Shown here one piece after another: positions 26,808-35,683 of a DNA stretch of 64,000 nt. The stretch is taken from contig CANMLL010000004.1 in NCBI GenBank assembly GCA_947498775.1, positions 124,001 through 188,000 on the forward strand. The letters run 5' to 3'. Source of the stretch: an uncultured Aquimarina sp. Its GTDB lineage: Bacteria; Bacteroidota; Bacteroidia; Flavobacteriales; Flavobacteriaceae. How positions within the stretch are numbered: the first letter of the stretch is position 1; every line of letters begins with the position of its first letter. Both the position numbers and the translations under genes were made by a program. Under the pieces are notes generated by a model that had not been told where the DNA came from, did not search any database, and was given only the letters and a program-made list of their open reading frames with translations.

Positions 26808-26868
26808 TATTTTTGTTTCAATATAAAATACTGATTTTTAAACGGTTGTTAATTAACAACCGTTTTTA
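26808..26868 (+). promoter_or_regulatory. Promoter followed by a perfect 26-bp palindrome
   Basis: TATTTTTG at 26808-26815 matches TAnnTTTG. About 25 bases downstream lies AAACGGTTGTTAA directly abutting TTAACAACCGTTT (26840-26865), a perfect 26-bp palindrome followed by further Ts. In RNA it would form a long stem with essentially no loop, resembling an intrinsic terminator just after the expected transcription start of the 26936 gene. Attenuation is inferred; a dimeric repressor site is the alternative. Confidence 0.5.
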
Positions 26869-26935
26869 GTTTCAAAAAATGATTTGCCTTAGTTTTAGAA
26901 ATATTGTTTATAATCACTCTTAAAATTTATGTATT

Positions 26936-27589
26936 ATGAAAAGATTAGTTTTGTTATTTTTTTGTTTTAGTTGTGTCTCTTTAACCGCACAGCAGGTTTT
27001 TGTTCCAGGTGGACAGTTGGGAAATAGTTCGACTTCTAGAGGTTTGGGTATTAATACTCCCAATATTGGAAATTACAATTTTTTGGTCAAAGCATATAGT
27101 GGTGGTACTAGTGCTTTAGCAGGTTTAGAGAGTTTTAGTAATAATTATAAGCTTTATTTTACGGTGTCAGATAATCAAAATTATGCTCAAATAATTACAA
27201 GAGATGGAATTTCTAGTGGTAAATTAAATTTTCAAGTAAAAGAAATGGCAATAGGAGGTACGGGTTTAGGCTCACCTTTTGCAATCGGATTTAGATTTTC
27301 AGTAATAGGCAAAGCTATTGCAGAAGAAGTCCATGTACAACCTGTAGCGCAATGGCCAGATTATGTTTTTGAAGAAGAATACGATTTAATTTCTTTACCA
27401 AAACTTGAAGAGTATATATTGGAGAATAAACACTTGCCTGAAATCCCTACAGCAGAAGAAGTAAGTGGTGAAACAGGTTTTGCCCTGGGAGCAATGAATG
27501 CCAAACTACTTAAAAAAGTAGAAGAGCTTACCCTATATGTTATTCAACTACATAAACGTATAGAAGAACTGGAAAATAAAAACAAATAA
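26936..27589 (+). CDS. Secreted protein with C-terminal coiled coil, tail-fibre-like
   Basis: A 217-residue protein with a signal peptide (MKRLVLLFFCFSCVSLTAQQ). The body is Gly/Ser/Asn-rich and probably beta-structured (LGINTPNIGNYNFLVKAYSG). The C-terminal segment follows a pattern common at the ends of flavobacterial surface and tail-fibre-like proteins: YDLISLPKLEEYILENKHLP, then EIPTAEEV...GFALGAMNAKLL and a heptad coiled coil (VEELTLYVIQLHKRIEELEN). It is probably secreted or exposed and oligomeric. It is the first of three closely spaced genes ending in a T9SS metalloprotease. Confidence 0.72.
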   Translation: MKRLVLLFFCFSCVSLTAQQVFVPGGQLGNSSTSRGLGINTPNIGNYNFLVKAYSGGTSALAGLESFSNNYKLYFTVSDNQNYAQIITRDGISSGKLNFQVKEMAIGGTGLGSPFAIGFRFSVIGKAIAEEVHVQPVAQWPDYVFEEEYDLISLPKLEEYILENKHLPEIPTAEEVSGETGFALGAMNAKLLKKVEELTLYVIQLHKRIEELENKNK

Positions 27590-27592
27590 TCT

Positions 27593-27988
27593 ATGTATAG
27601 CTATACAAAGCTGGTAGTTCTTTTAGGGTGCTTGTGGGGGTTTACTTCGTTTCAAAAAGCTACTGAAAATGATTTAGTAGGAGAGTGGTGTTTGTATCAT
27701 AATCTTCCTGCAAGAGCTTCCTTAAGTAAAAAAAAGCCGGATGTCCTAAATCTTAAAAACTGTAAGGCTACCCTAACATTAAGGCAGGATAAATCATATG
27801 TGTTTAATTTGAATAGAACATCAGGTACCTGGGAGCTTGAAGGTGAATCTTTATCCTTGAATTATAATAACGGTAGAAAAACTGGATATTCAATACTATA
27901 CCGTAGCAAGGATACCTTAAAATTGTATATGCGTTCTAGTTTATGTAACGCAGAAAGGGCTTACTACTTTGTAAAAAAGAAACAATAA
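27593..27988 (+). CDS. Secreted lipocalin-like small protein
   Basis: A 131-residue exported protein with an N-terminal hydrophobic segment (YTKLVVLLGCLWGFTSF). The mature part has the lipocalin-like pattern: NDLVGEWCLYHN, LKNCKATLTLRQDKSYVFNL, SGTWELEGESLSLNY, then strands ending AERAYYFVKKK. Three cysteines (CLYH, NCKA, LCNA) could form a disulfide. It lies 3 bases after the previous gene, and its TAA overlaps the ATG of the metalloprotease by one base, so it is translationally coupled to it. A partner or inhibitor role is possible but unproved. Confidence 0.65.
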   Translation: MYSYTKLVVLLGCLWGFTSFQKATENDLVGEWCLYHNLPARASLSKKKPDVLNLKNCKATLTLRQDKSYVFNLNRTSGTWELEGESLSLNYNNGRKTGYSILYRSKDTLKLYMRSSLCNAERAYYFVKKKQ

Positions 27989-30873
27989 TGAAAAAATATA
28001 TACAATGGATCATATTGTTTATCGCAGTATGTTTTTTTGGAGATGTATTGTATTCACAAACACCCACAAAAAAATGTGCTACCGATGAGTTTTATGAATC
28101 CTTATTAGAAAACAATGCGTTGCGCAACCGCGTAGAAGCAAAGATCCAACAGTTTAATACTGCAAAGAATACAGTAAATACAAATAATAATCTGATTGTA
28201 ACCATACCGGTAGTTTTTAATGTAGTACATAATGGCGAAGCTATAGGTGTAGGTAGAAATCTTTCTGATGCTAAATTAAGAGAACAGTTAGAAATTCTTA
28301 ATAAAGTGTACTCTAATAATAATGGGCAGGGAGTAGACCTAAAAATTAGGTTTTGCATTGCCCGCCAGGATATCAACGGAAACAATAAATCTGGTATTTT
28401 AAGATACAGAGGAACCAGATCTGAGTTTTATATAGGAAATTTAGATGATGATCCTGATTTGAACCCTCCTCCGTTAGCCTTTCCTGGTGATGCACAGTTA
28501 AAATTGAATAGGGACCTAAGCTTTCCTACTACACATTACCTGAATATCTGGACTGCGGATTTGCATTCAATTAGATTAGAAAATGGTAACCCAGTTACCG
28601 AAGACTCATTATTAGGATATGCAACCTTTCCGTTTTTTAGCGGAGAGAGTAACTTTACTGTTGATGGAATCGGTATAGATTATCAGTATGTAGGAAATAC
28701 ATCAGATAATGCATACGGTGGGGGGATGACCCTACCTCATGAAGTTGGTCATTGGTTAGGGTTATGGCATACGTTTCAGGTACAACAAGGGGATTCTTTT
28801 CAGTGCTCAGAAAGTAATTGTGCTACACAAGGAGATGAAGTGTGCGATACCGAGCCTAGAAAGGATCCTGCAACAGCATTAAAAAACAGTCAGGGACAAC
28901 CCTTATTAAACCCCAACTCTTGTAGTGAAGCTCCCAAGTGCAGTAACCCCAATCAAAATACCAATGCAGTGCAAAACTATATGGATTATAATTATGATGA
29001 TTGTTTGAAGTTTTTTACACAAGGGCAAAAGGACAGAATGCGCCAAATGCTGGTTTTATACCGATCTAATATGCTTAATTACAGCACAGAAATTGTAGAG
29101 TGTAGCACAGGAACAATTCCAACTCCTCCTAATAACAGTTGTACACCAGATAATGGTCTTGGTTTTAAAATTAACTATCCCGGGGGTAATTTTGGTCAAA
29201 ACGTTGCTATTCATAATAATCTAATTGCAGCAGTTGATCCTGGTAGAGGTCTGGTTAGGATGTATAGAATCAATTCAGATTGTGGGGTTGTTGATTCTGG
29301 TATTCTAGGAAAATACAGTTTGGCAGAGCATATTAGCTATCAAGGTGATGAACCTTTACAGTTTGGAGAAGGTGTTAAAGTGGTAGATGATAAAGTTTTT
29401 GTGGTTGGATCTATGTACAACAGAAGATTTATTGCAATACTCAAAGAAAATGCTTCTGGTTGGTATTTTGATCAGATTATAGAAGATACAGATCATAACT
29501 TTGCCAAATCAATTATTGTACAAGGAAACGAGCTATTAGCAATTGGTGGAAGAAGAATTAAAGTTTATAAGGTGTCATCTGGGGGATCGTATTATCTTTT
29601 TCAAGACATTATTGCTGATTTGCCAGATAGTTTTCCCGGCCCGTCTTTTGTTTCTGACAATCTATACCAGGGAAGCATTTCATATAATGGAAAGTATTTG
29701 ATTTCAAGGTTTACGAGAAGTGTGACTTCTGAAATTGCAATATTTAAAAAGGGTAGTGCAGGTAGATTTGATAGCGATATGAAAGCGTCAATAGATATAA
29801 GATATACGAGTGTTTTTATAGATAATAATGATAATATTTATGCAAGTATCAACCGAAGTAATACAGGCTACTCAGAAATTCGTAAATACCGTTTTTCAGG
29901 ATCTTCCCTAAACTTAGTTACTGCAAGGACTTTGACTACTACCTCAAGCTTTAATCTTCAACATGATCAGGTAATGGATATTGACATAAAAGATAATATT
30001 TTAATTTTAGCTCGTAAAAAAGCAGGAATTAGTTTTCATGATACAAATAATGGTTTGGTAGAAATTCATTCTCCTCAATTAGCAAATAATTATCCTAAGT
30101 ATTGGTTAAACCCATATCAGGCAACAAGCAGTTTTGAACTAGAAAACAGTTTATTAGACTATGGACAAAGTATAGCTATAGATGGGAATTATCTAGTAGT
30201 ACCTAATACAAGCTGTGGAGAAGTATTCATATATGAATTTAATGATATTATGAATGGTGCAATATCTGATATACCACCGACTCCTGGAATTCCAGAAAAT
30301 ATCAATGTATGTAGTATTCCATCATCTAATACAACTAAAGCAAATAATATAACAATAGGAGATGGCTGTGACGTTACTTTTGGCAGTGGTATCGAGAAAG
30401 AGTTTAAAGCCGGGACTAAAATCGTAATAAAGCCAGGTGCCGAATTTTTAAGTGGTAGCAAAATTAGGCTGACAACAGATGCGGTTTTTATAGTTCCCAC
30501 TGATCCTGGCATTAATTGCGATTTATATGATGCAGGGGCTGTCAATAGAACGGCAACTGTGTCTAGAAGTGTTTCTTCCCGCCAAGCCGATTCATCGGAT
30601 GATGCAAAAATATTTGAAGAAAATAGATTAGAAAATGCCTTTAAATATAGCATTGTACCTGTTCCCGTTACAAATATGTTATCGGTTAACTCATCTTTAG
30701 ATAGTAAGTTTTCTATAGAAATATTCGATTTCTATGGTAATTTAGTACTCAAAACTACAGATATAGTTAGCGGAACTAAAATAGAGTTCTCAAATCAAAA
30801 AAGTGGAATTTATCTAGTAAGAATTGTTGATGACAAAGGGAAAATAGAATTCCTTAAGTTTGTTAAAAATTAG
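27988..30873 (+). CDS. M43-type metalloprotease with T9SS sorting domain
   Basis: A 961-residue secreted zinc protease of the cytophagalysin/pappalysin family. After a signal peptide (to about residue 26) the catalytic domain (about 60-365) carries HEVGHWLGLWH starting at His251, the HExxHxxGxxH zinc motif, and the downstream Met-turn-like NYMDYNYDDC. A long repeat-like beta region (about 385-760) could be a propeller. The last ~80 residues, preceded by a Ser-rich linker, form a type A T9SS C-terminal domain (VPVPVTNMLSV, FSIEIFDFYGNLVLKT, SGIYLVRIVDDKG), directing export by type IX secretion. It ends a three-gene operon with a terminator. Confidence 0.9.
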   Translation: MKKYIQWIILFIAVCFFGDVLYSQTPTKKCATDEFYESLLENNALRNRVEAKIQQFNTAKNTVNTNNNLIVTIPVVFNVVHNGEAIGVGRNLSDAKLREQLEILNKVYSNNNGQGVDLKIRFCIARQDINGNNKSGILRYRGTRSEFYIGNLDDDPDLNPPPLAFPGDAQLKLNRDLSFPTTHYLNIWTADLHSIRLENGNPVTEDSLLGYATFPFFSGESNFTVDGIGIDYQYVGNTSDNAYGGGMTLPHEVGHWLGLWHTFQVQQGDSFQCSESNCATQGDEVCDTEPRKDPATALKNSQGQPLLNPNSCSEAPKCSNPNQNTNAVQNYMDYNYDDCLKFFTQGQKDRMRQMLVLYRSNMLNYSTEIVECSTGTIPTPPNNSCTPDNGLGFKINYPGGNFGQNVAIHNNLIAAVDPGRGLVRMYRINSDCGVVDSGILGKYSLAEHISYQGDEPLQFGEGVKVVDDKVFVVGSMYNRRFIAILKENASGWYFDQIIEDTDHNFAKSIIVQGNELLAIGGRRIKVYKVSSGGSYYLFQDIIADLPDSFPGPSFVSDNLYQGSISYNGKYLISRFTRSVTSEIAIFKKGSAGRFDSDMKASIDIRYTSVFIDNNDNIYASINRSNTGYSEIRKYRFSGSSLNLVTARTLTTTSSFNLQHDQVMDIDIKDNILILARKKAGISFHDTNNGLVEIHSPQLANNYPKYWLNPYQATSSFELENSLLDYGQSIAIDGNYLVVPNTSCGEVFIYEFNDIMNGAISDIPPTPGIPENINVCSIPSSNTTKANNITIGDGCDVTFGSGIEKEFKAGTKIVIKPGAEFLSGSKIRLTTDAVFIVPTDPGINCDLYDAGAVNRTATVSRSVSSRQADSSDDAKIFEENRLENAFKYSIVPVPVTNMLSVNSSLDSKFSIEIFDFYGNLVLKTTDIVSGTKIEFSNQKSGIYLVRIVDDKGKIEFLKFVKN

Positions 30874-30892
30874 ATATTTTGTTTAGATTTAG

Positions 30893-30929
30893 AAAAACGA
30901 TCTAAGAATAGCTTCTTAGATCGTTTTTT
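30893..30929 (+). terminator. Intrinsic terminator after the metalloprotease operon
   Basis: A perfect 16-bp stem (AAAAACGATCTAAGAA at 30893-30908, TTCTTAGATCGTTTTT at 30913-30928) with a TAGC loop and T-run. Confidence 0.93.
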
Positions 30930-30963
30930 ATTGCGTAAATTATTTAGATCTCCTTCAAATCCT

Positions 30964-30971
30964 TAAATTTG
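30964..30971 (+). promoter_or_regulatory. Promoter -7 element for ffh
   Basis: TAAATTTG exactly matches TAnnTTTG, 47 bases upstream of the ffh ATG and just after the preceding terminator. Confidence 0.5.
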
Positions 30972-31018
30972 CACCTGTCTACCGATTAAGGTAGCTATTT
31001 TCAAAACAGAATACGCAT

Positions 31019-32347
31019 ATGTTTGATAATTTAAGCGATAAGTTAGATAAGGCCTTACATATTCTTAAGGGTCATGGGCAGATTACAGAAATAAATGTAG
31101 CTGAGACATTAAAAGAAGTACGTAGAGCATTGGTAGATGCTGATGTTAATTATAAAATTGCCAAAGAATTTACTGCCAAAGTAAAAGAAAAGGCAATTGG
31201 GCAAGGTGTATTAAAAAATCTTAAGCCTGGCCAATTAATGGTTAAGTTGGTTAAAGATGAACTTACCGAGTTAATGGGTGGTGATGCCGAAGGAATAAAT
31301 CTATCGGGAAACCCTTCAGTAATTTTAATGTCGGGGCTTCAGGGTTCTGGTAAGACAACTTTTTCTGGTAAACTCGCTAATTTTCTAAAAAGTAAAAAAA
31401 CCAAAAAGCCTCTTTTGGTTGCCTGTGATGTCTATCGACCCGCTGCGATCGATCAGTTACATGTAGTAGGAGAACAGATTAATGTAGAGGTCTTTAGTGA
31501 TCGTGATAATAATGATCCAGTGGCTATTGCCAAAGCTGGTGTAGCGCATGCAAAGGCTAATGGATTTAATGTAGTGATTATCGATACTGCTGGCCGTTTG
31601 GCAGTGGATGAGATGATGATGACCGAAATTGCAAATATTCACAAGGCAGTAACACCAAGTGAGACTTTGTTTGTAGTTGACTCTATGACCGGTCAGGATG
31701 CGGTTAACACGGCAAAAACATTTAACGATGTACTGAATTTTGATGGTGTAATTCTTACCAAGCTTGATGGTGATACCAGAGGTGGAGCAGCAATATCGAT
31801 CAAATCGGTGGTTAATAAACCAATTAAATTTATCGGTACAGGTGAAAAGATGGAGGCAATTGATGTATTCTACCCTTCTCGTATGGCAGATCGTATCTTG
31901 GGAATGGGAGATGTGGTTTCTCTTGTAGAACGCGCTCAGGAGCAGTTTGATGAGGAAGAAGCTAGAAAACTTCAGAAAAAAATTGCCAAAAATCAGTTTG
32001 GATTTGATGATTTCTTAAAACAAATTCAGCAGATTAAGAAAATGGGTAATATGAAGGATCTGGTGGGTATGATCCCTGGTGCAGGAAAAATGATGAAAAA
32101 CATGGATGTTGATGATGATGCTTTTAAACATATCGAGGCCATTATACATTCTATGACTCCTGCAGAAAGATCAAAACCACAAATTATCAATGCTAGCAGG
32201 AAAAAACGTATTGGTAAAGGATCAGGAACATCAATTCAACAGGTAAATCAATTGCTAAAACAGTTTGATCAAATGAGTAAGATGATGAAGATGATGCAAG
32301 GTGGAGGAGGTAAACGAATGATGCAGATGATGGGCAAAATGAGATAA
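31019..32347 (+). CDS. ffh: Signal recognition particle protein Ffh
   Basis: SRP54-type GTPase that binds 4.5S RNA and delivers nascent membrane proteins to FtsY and SecYEG. The 442-residue product has the N-domain helical bundle (about 1-85), the G domain with the P-loop GLQGSGKTTFSGKLA, VACDVYRPAAIDQL, DTAGRL and TKLDGDTRGGAA, and the Met-rich M domain (from about 325; GMIPGAGKMMKNM, FDQMSKMMKMMQGGGGKRMM). Length is typical. It is followed 40 bases later by folD. Confidence 0.97.
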   Translation: MFDNLSDKLDKALHILKGHGQITEINVAETLKEVRRALVDADVNYKIAKEFTAKVKEKAIGQGVLKNLKPGQLMVKLVKDELTELMGGDAEGINLSGNPSVILMSGLQGSGKTTFSGKLANFLKSKKTKKPLLVACDVYRPAAIDQLHVVGEQINVEVFSDRDNNDPVAIAKAGVAHAKANGFNVVIIDTAGRLAVDEMMMTEIANIHKAVTPSETLFVVDSMTGQDAVNTAKTFNDVLNFDGVILTKLDGDTRGGAAISIKSVVNKPIKFIGTGEKMEAIDVFYPSRMADRILGMGDVVSLVERAQEQFDEEEARKLQKKIAKNQFGFDDFLKQIQQIKKMGNMKDLVGMIPGAGKMMKNMDVDDDAFKHIEAIIHSMTPAERSKPQIINASRKKRIGKGSGTSIQQVNQLLKQFDQMSKMMKMMQGGGGKRMMQMMGKMR

Positions 32348-32387
32348 TATAAAAATGTAACATAAATTTTAGAGATAATTTGGGAGA

Positions 32388-33272
32388 ATGGAAATATTAG
32401 ATGGAAAAAAGGTAAGTAACGATATCAAGGACGAAATTGCCGTCGAGGTTCAAAAAATGAAGGAACGAGGAGAGAAAGTGCCACATTTGGCTGCTGTATT
32501 GGTAGGTAGTGATGGTGCTAGTTTAACCTATGTTGGTAGTAAAGTGAGAGCATGCGAACGAGTAGGTTTTGAGTCTACTTTGGTAAAAATGCCTAGTACT
32601 ACTAGTGAAATTGAGCTTTTGGCTAAGATCAAGGAACTGAATGAAAATGATGATATCGATGGATTTATTGTTCAATTACCATTACCTCCTCAAATCGACA
32701 CTCAAAAAGTACTGTTGGCTGTTGACCCAGATAAAGATGTAGATGGTTTTCATCCTATGAATTTTGGAAAAATGGCGCTTGATATGTCTACTTTTATTCC
32801 TGCGACACCATTTGGTATTTTGGAGTTGTTAGAGCGTTATGATGTAGATACCAAAGGAAAACATACGGTAGTTATAGGTAGAAGTCATATCGTTGGTCGG
32901 CCGATGAGTATTTTAATGGGGCGTAAAGGATGGCCAGGAAATTCTACAGTAACACTTACGCATAGTCATACAAAAAATATTACGCAAATCATTTCTCAAG
33001 CGGATATTGTGATTTCTGCACTGGGAGTACCCAATTTCCTTAAAGCGGAAATGGTAAAAGATGATGCAGTGATTATAGATGTGGGTATTACCAGAGTTGC
33101 AGATGATTCTAGGCCCAAGGGGTATAAAATCGTTGGAGATGTTGATTTTGAAAATGTAAGTAAAAAAGCATCTTATATTACTCCGGTACCTGGAGGAGTT
33201 GGGCCCATGACTATTGCAATGTTGCTTAAAAACACATTGCTGGCAAGAGAGAGACATCGTTCTGAAAAATAA
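32388..33272 (+). CDS. folD: Bifunctional methylenetetrahydrofolate dehydrogenase/cyclohydrolase
   Basis: Interconverts 5,10-methylene-THF and 10-formyl-THF in one-carbon metabolism using NADP. The 294-residue product has the N-terminal catalytic domain with the Lys-containing YVGSKVRACERVGFES, IDGFIVQLPLPPQID and DVDGFHPMNFG, and the nucleotide-binding half with VVIGRSHIVGRPMSILM, SALGVPNFL, DVGITRV and the terminal YITPVPGGVGPMT. It probably shares the ffh transcript and ends at a strong terminator. Confidence 0.96.
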   Translation: MEILDGKKVSNDIKDEIAVEVQKMKERGEKVPHLAAVLVGSDGASLTYVGSKVRACERVGFESTLVKMPSTTSEIELLAKIKELNENDDIDGFIVQLPLPPQIDTQKVLLAVDPDKDVDGFHPMNFGKMALDMSTFIPATPFGILELLERYDVDTKGKHTVVIGRSHIVGRPMSILMGRKGWPGNSTVTLTHSHTKNITQIISQADIVISALGVPNFLKAEMVKDDAVIIDVGITRVADDSRPKGYKIVGDVDFENVSKKASYITPVPGGVGPMTIAMLLKNTLLARERHRSEK

Positions 33273-33330
33273 GAAGAGTAAAGAGCCTCTAGGCAAGCCC
33301 CGGAGCATTTAAATCTCGATTATCGAGCAA

Positions 33331-33366
33331 AAAAATCCCCAGATTGAAAAATCTGGGGATTTTTTA
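33331..33366 (+). terminator. Intrinsic terminator after folD
   Basis: A perfect 15-bp stem AAAAATCCCCAGATT / AATCTGGGGATTTTT (33331-33345, 33350-33364) with a GAAA loop and T-run. Confidence 0.93.
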
Positions 33367-33870
33367 TTTTCATAACGCGCTACTTTATATCTCATAAAAA
33401 TAGTTAAAACCATGCGCTTTAGTGTAGTTACCTTTCAGGTTGTAAAAGTGTAATGTGGTTTTCAGTTTTTAGTAAGCAGTTTACAGTTACAACATACTAT
33501 ACTGCATGCTACATACTGCCTACTACCAACTTGTTTGTTGGTAATTGCCCAAAAGTGATTTCATTTCTTAGTTGGAAAACCTATGCATCTTTTGTGTATG
33601 GTGGTTTTTACATCAGAATTGGTATAAATCTTTGCCTTAGGTAGGTAGGGCTACAAATTTATAGCAACACTTTAGTACATCGAAAAATATAGTATTTCTA
33701 TTCCGTTATCAGTTATGGGTTGGGTAGGTAATTTTTTTTTGAATAAGGTTTACCGTTGAAATTAGCTTTTAACAATAACATAAAGTGATGTATTGTGGAT
33801 CAAAACCTCTGCACTTTCAGGTGCATAGTGATTTAGCTATTTGCATGAAGAATTGTATTTTATACAATAA
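33367..33870. other. Gene-free spacer
   Basis: About 500 bases with no supported gene. A 63-codon open frame (33453-33644) has no family resemblance and low-complexity composition. The DNA contains a run of near-repeats around TACTGCATGCTACATACTG (33498-33525), of a kind that looks like decayed repetitive DNA, and a small hairpin AATTGTAT / ATACAAT near 33851-33867. Confidence 0.5.
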
Positions 33871-33904
33871 AAAAAGTTAGGACCAATTGGTCCTAACTTT
33901 TATT
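33871..33904. terminator. Bidirectional terminator
   Basis: AAAAAGTTAGGACC (33871-33884) and GGTCCTAACTTTTT (33889-33902) form a perfect 14-bp stem around AATT, with A/T runs on both sides. It can end the minus-strand SH3-protein transcript, whose stop is about 45 bases away. Confidence 0.85.
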
Positions 33905-33946
33905 ACATTTATATTTTGGTGATTAAAAATGTAGTATTCTATATTT

Positions 33947-35098
33947 TTAGTTAGCGTTAAAGGCTTTAGCAGAAATGTCATCACTTCCACCAGTACTGTA
34001 CCCTCCGCCAGAAGGAAGAAGATCAAGTGTAAGGTTATAAGAAGGAACATTAATACCTTTAGATGTTTTAACTGTATTAAAATCTAGAATTTGAGCACCT
34101 TTTTCATAAAGTGCATTTTTTGTAAAAGTTCCAAATTTCTTACCGTCTATAACCGTTTCTTTCCATTGTCTACCATAAGCAATCTTTAAGTAGTATTCTC
34201 CTTCAGGGATGTTTCTGATAAACTGAGTAGTGTTTGTGTTAATGTAAGTCACACGTACTAACTCATCTTCTTTTTCAGTCTGTCCCATTTTGTAGATTTT
34301 CACTACAACCTCAGTGTTTTTACCAACTTTAATCTTTAAATAGTTATCTAATTTGTAATCAAACTTTCCTTTAAAGTTAAAAGATTTTGGAGTAGCACCA
34401 GACTTATATGTTTTAGACTCCCAGCTAGAATATTTATCTTCTCTACTCACCGTCATAGTTGCTGCTGCAGGTCTAGTGTCAGAAGAACTAGAACCATAAG
34501 AAGGAGTAGTAGACTCTATAGGAGTAGCAGCAACGTCACCACCTTGTGCGGCTCTACGTCTTGCTTCTTCCAAAGCCTTTTGAGTTTCTTTTGTATCAGC
34601 AAGTGCTCTCCTTGCTGCTGCGTCTTGAGATCTTTTTGCTGCTTCTGCATCTGCAATAGCTTTAGCCGCATTGGCTTCAGCTTCTCTTTTTAAACGCTCT
34701 GCATCTGCAATTGCTCTTCTTGCTGCTTCTTCTGCAGCTCTTTTTGCAGCTTCGGCTTGAGCGATTGCTGCTTGTGCTGCTGCTTTGGCAGCTTCTCTTT
34801 TGGCTGCAGCTTCTTTTGCAGCTCTTTCTGCATCTGCGATTCGACTATCTTCTGTTAAAAGTTTAGTTAGTACAAAACCGTTCATACTCTTAAATTGGAT
34901 AGCACTCCAGTCGCCATAATTAGAACTCATCACATATACCTGAGTACCTTGAGGAACCTCGGCAATAGTATTAAAGTTTAAACCTGGACCACTTCGTACT
35001 TCTAATTTTCGAGAAGACATCAAATATTGCTCTGATTGAGCATAAGCCGACGAGAAAGTAATCACCAAAAGCAGAATAAATGTAAAAATAGATTTCAT
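33947..35098 (-). CDS. Exported SH3-domain protein with Ala-rich coiled coil
   Basis: A 383-residue exported protein. From ATG 35098 the signal peptide is MKSIFTFILLLVITFSSAYA. A bacterial SH3 domain follows (about 22-80; SRKLEVRSGPGLNFNTIAEV, GDWSAIQFKSMNGFVLTKLL), then a long Ala/Glu/Lys/Arg helix (about 85-190) built of AERAAKEAAAKRE-like and AIADAEAAKR-like near-repeats, a linker, and a C-terminal beta-rich domain (SFNFKGKFDYKLDNYLKIKV, GEYYLKIAYGRQWKETVIDG). SH3 plus coiled coil suggests attachment to peptidoglycan or an envelope scaffold. An upstream ATG at 35140 adds residues before the signal and is less likely. Confidence 0.78.
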   Translation of the reverse strand: MKSIFTFILLLVITFSSAYAQSEQYLMSSRKLEVRSGPGLNFNTIAEVPQGTQVYVMSSNYGDWSAIQFKSMNGFVLTKLLTEDSRIADAERAAKEAAAKREAAKAAAQAAIAQAEAAKRAAEEAARRAIADAERLKREAEANAAKAIADAEAAKRSQDAAARRALADTKETQKALEEARRRAAQGGDVAATPIESTTPSYGSSSSDTRPAAATMTVSREDKYSSWESKTYKSGATPKSFNFKGKFDYKLDNYLKIKVGKNTEVVVKIYKMGQTEKEDELVRVTYINTNTTQFIRNIPEGEYYLKIAYGRQWKETVIDGKKFGTFTKNALYEKGAQILDFNTVKTSKGINVPSYNLTLDLLPSGGGYSTGGSDDISAKAFNAN

Positions 35099-35683
35099 AT
35101 CTCTTGTTTTTAAGTAGATTGGGTTATAATTTTTATTCAATAATTATTTTAATTAATTCAAATTTCTAAGCAAAAATGCTTGAATTTATGATCAAAATAT
35201 GCTCTTCAAAAAGAATGCCAAAGTTATTTTAACATTAATTTCTTCCTAAAAATACTTCTTTATAAAAAGTAAAATTTAACAAGATTTTAAAGAACAATCT
35301 GATTTATAATGTTTTGATTTTCAATCATTTAACAAAACTTTTCTTTAGTAAAACTTCAATAATTTATATTAAAATACTGATAGAAAAACTATTAAATCAG
35401 ATTCAAAAGTAATGTTTTAATATTAAAAACACAACATCTTTTGATTTTATTTGTACAAAAATATAAATTTTTTTGCTTTGATTTGTGTTTTTCAACGATT
35501 TTTTTTGACATTACAACCGATTTACATCCTTTTTAGGTAGAATTTTGTCGGTTTTGTTGTTTTGTCCTTGTAGGTCAGTAAAAAGGCACGAATTACATTT
35601 ATAATTTAGTTAGATTATGTGATATCCGTAATAGCGTGCCTTAAGTTATATTTAACAAATATTAATAGGCTTAATTCTGACCT
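35099..35683. other. AT-rich spacer with nested inverted repeats
   Basis: Nearly 600 bases without a supported gene, very AT-rich near the SH3-protein start. Its right end holds nested inverted repeats: AGGTCAG (35572-35578) with CTGACCT (35677-35683), enclosing AAGGCACG (35583-35590) with CGTGCCTT (35635-35642). The outer repeat abuts the msrA stop codon, so it would lie in the msrA 3' untranslated RNA, or could be an independent small RNA. No T-run marks a terminator. Confidence 0.45.

Noticed and set aside
33453..33644. 63-codon open frame in the folD-SH3 spacer
   Set aside because: No start context, low-complexity composition and no recognised family; it lies in repeat-like DNA.
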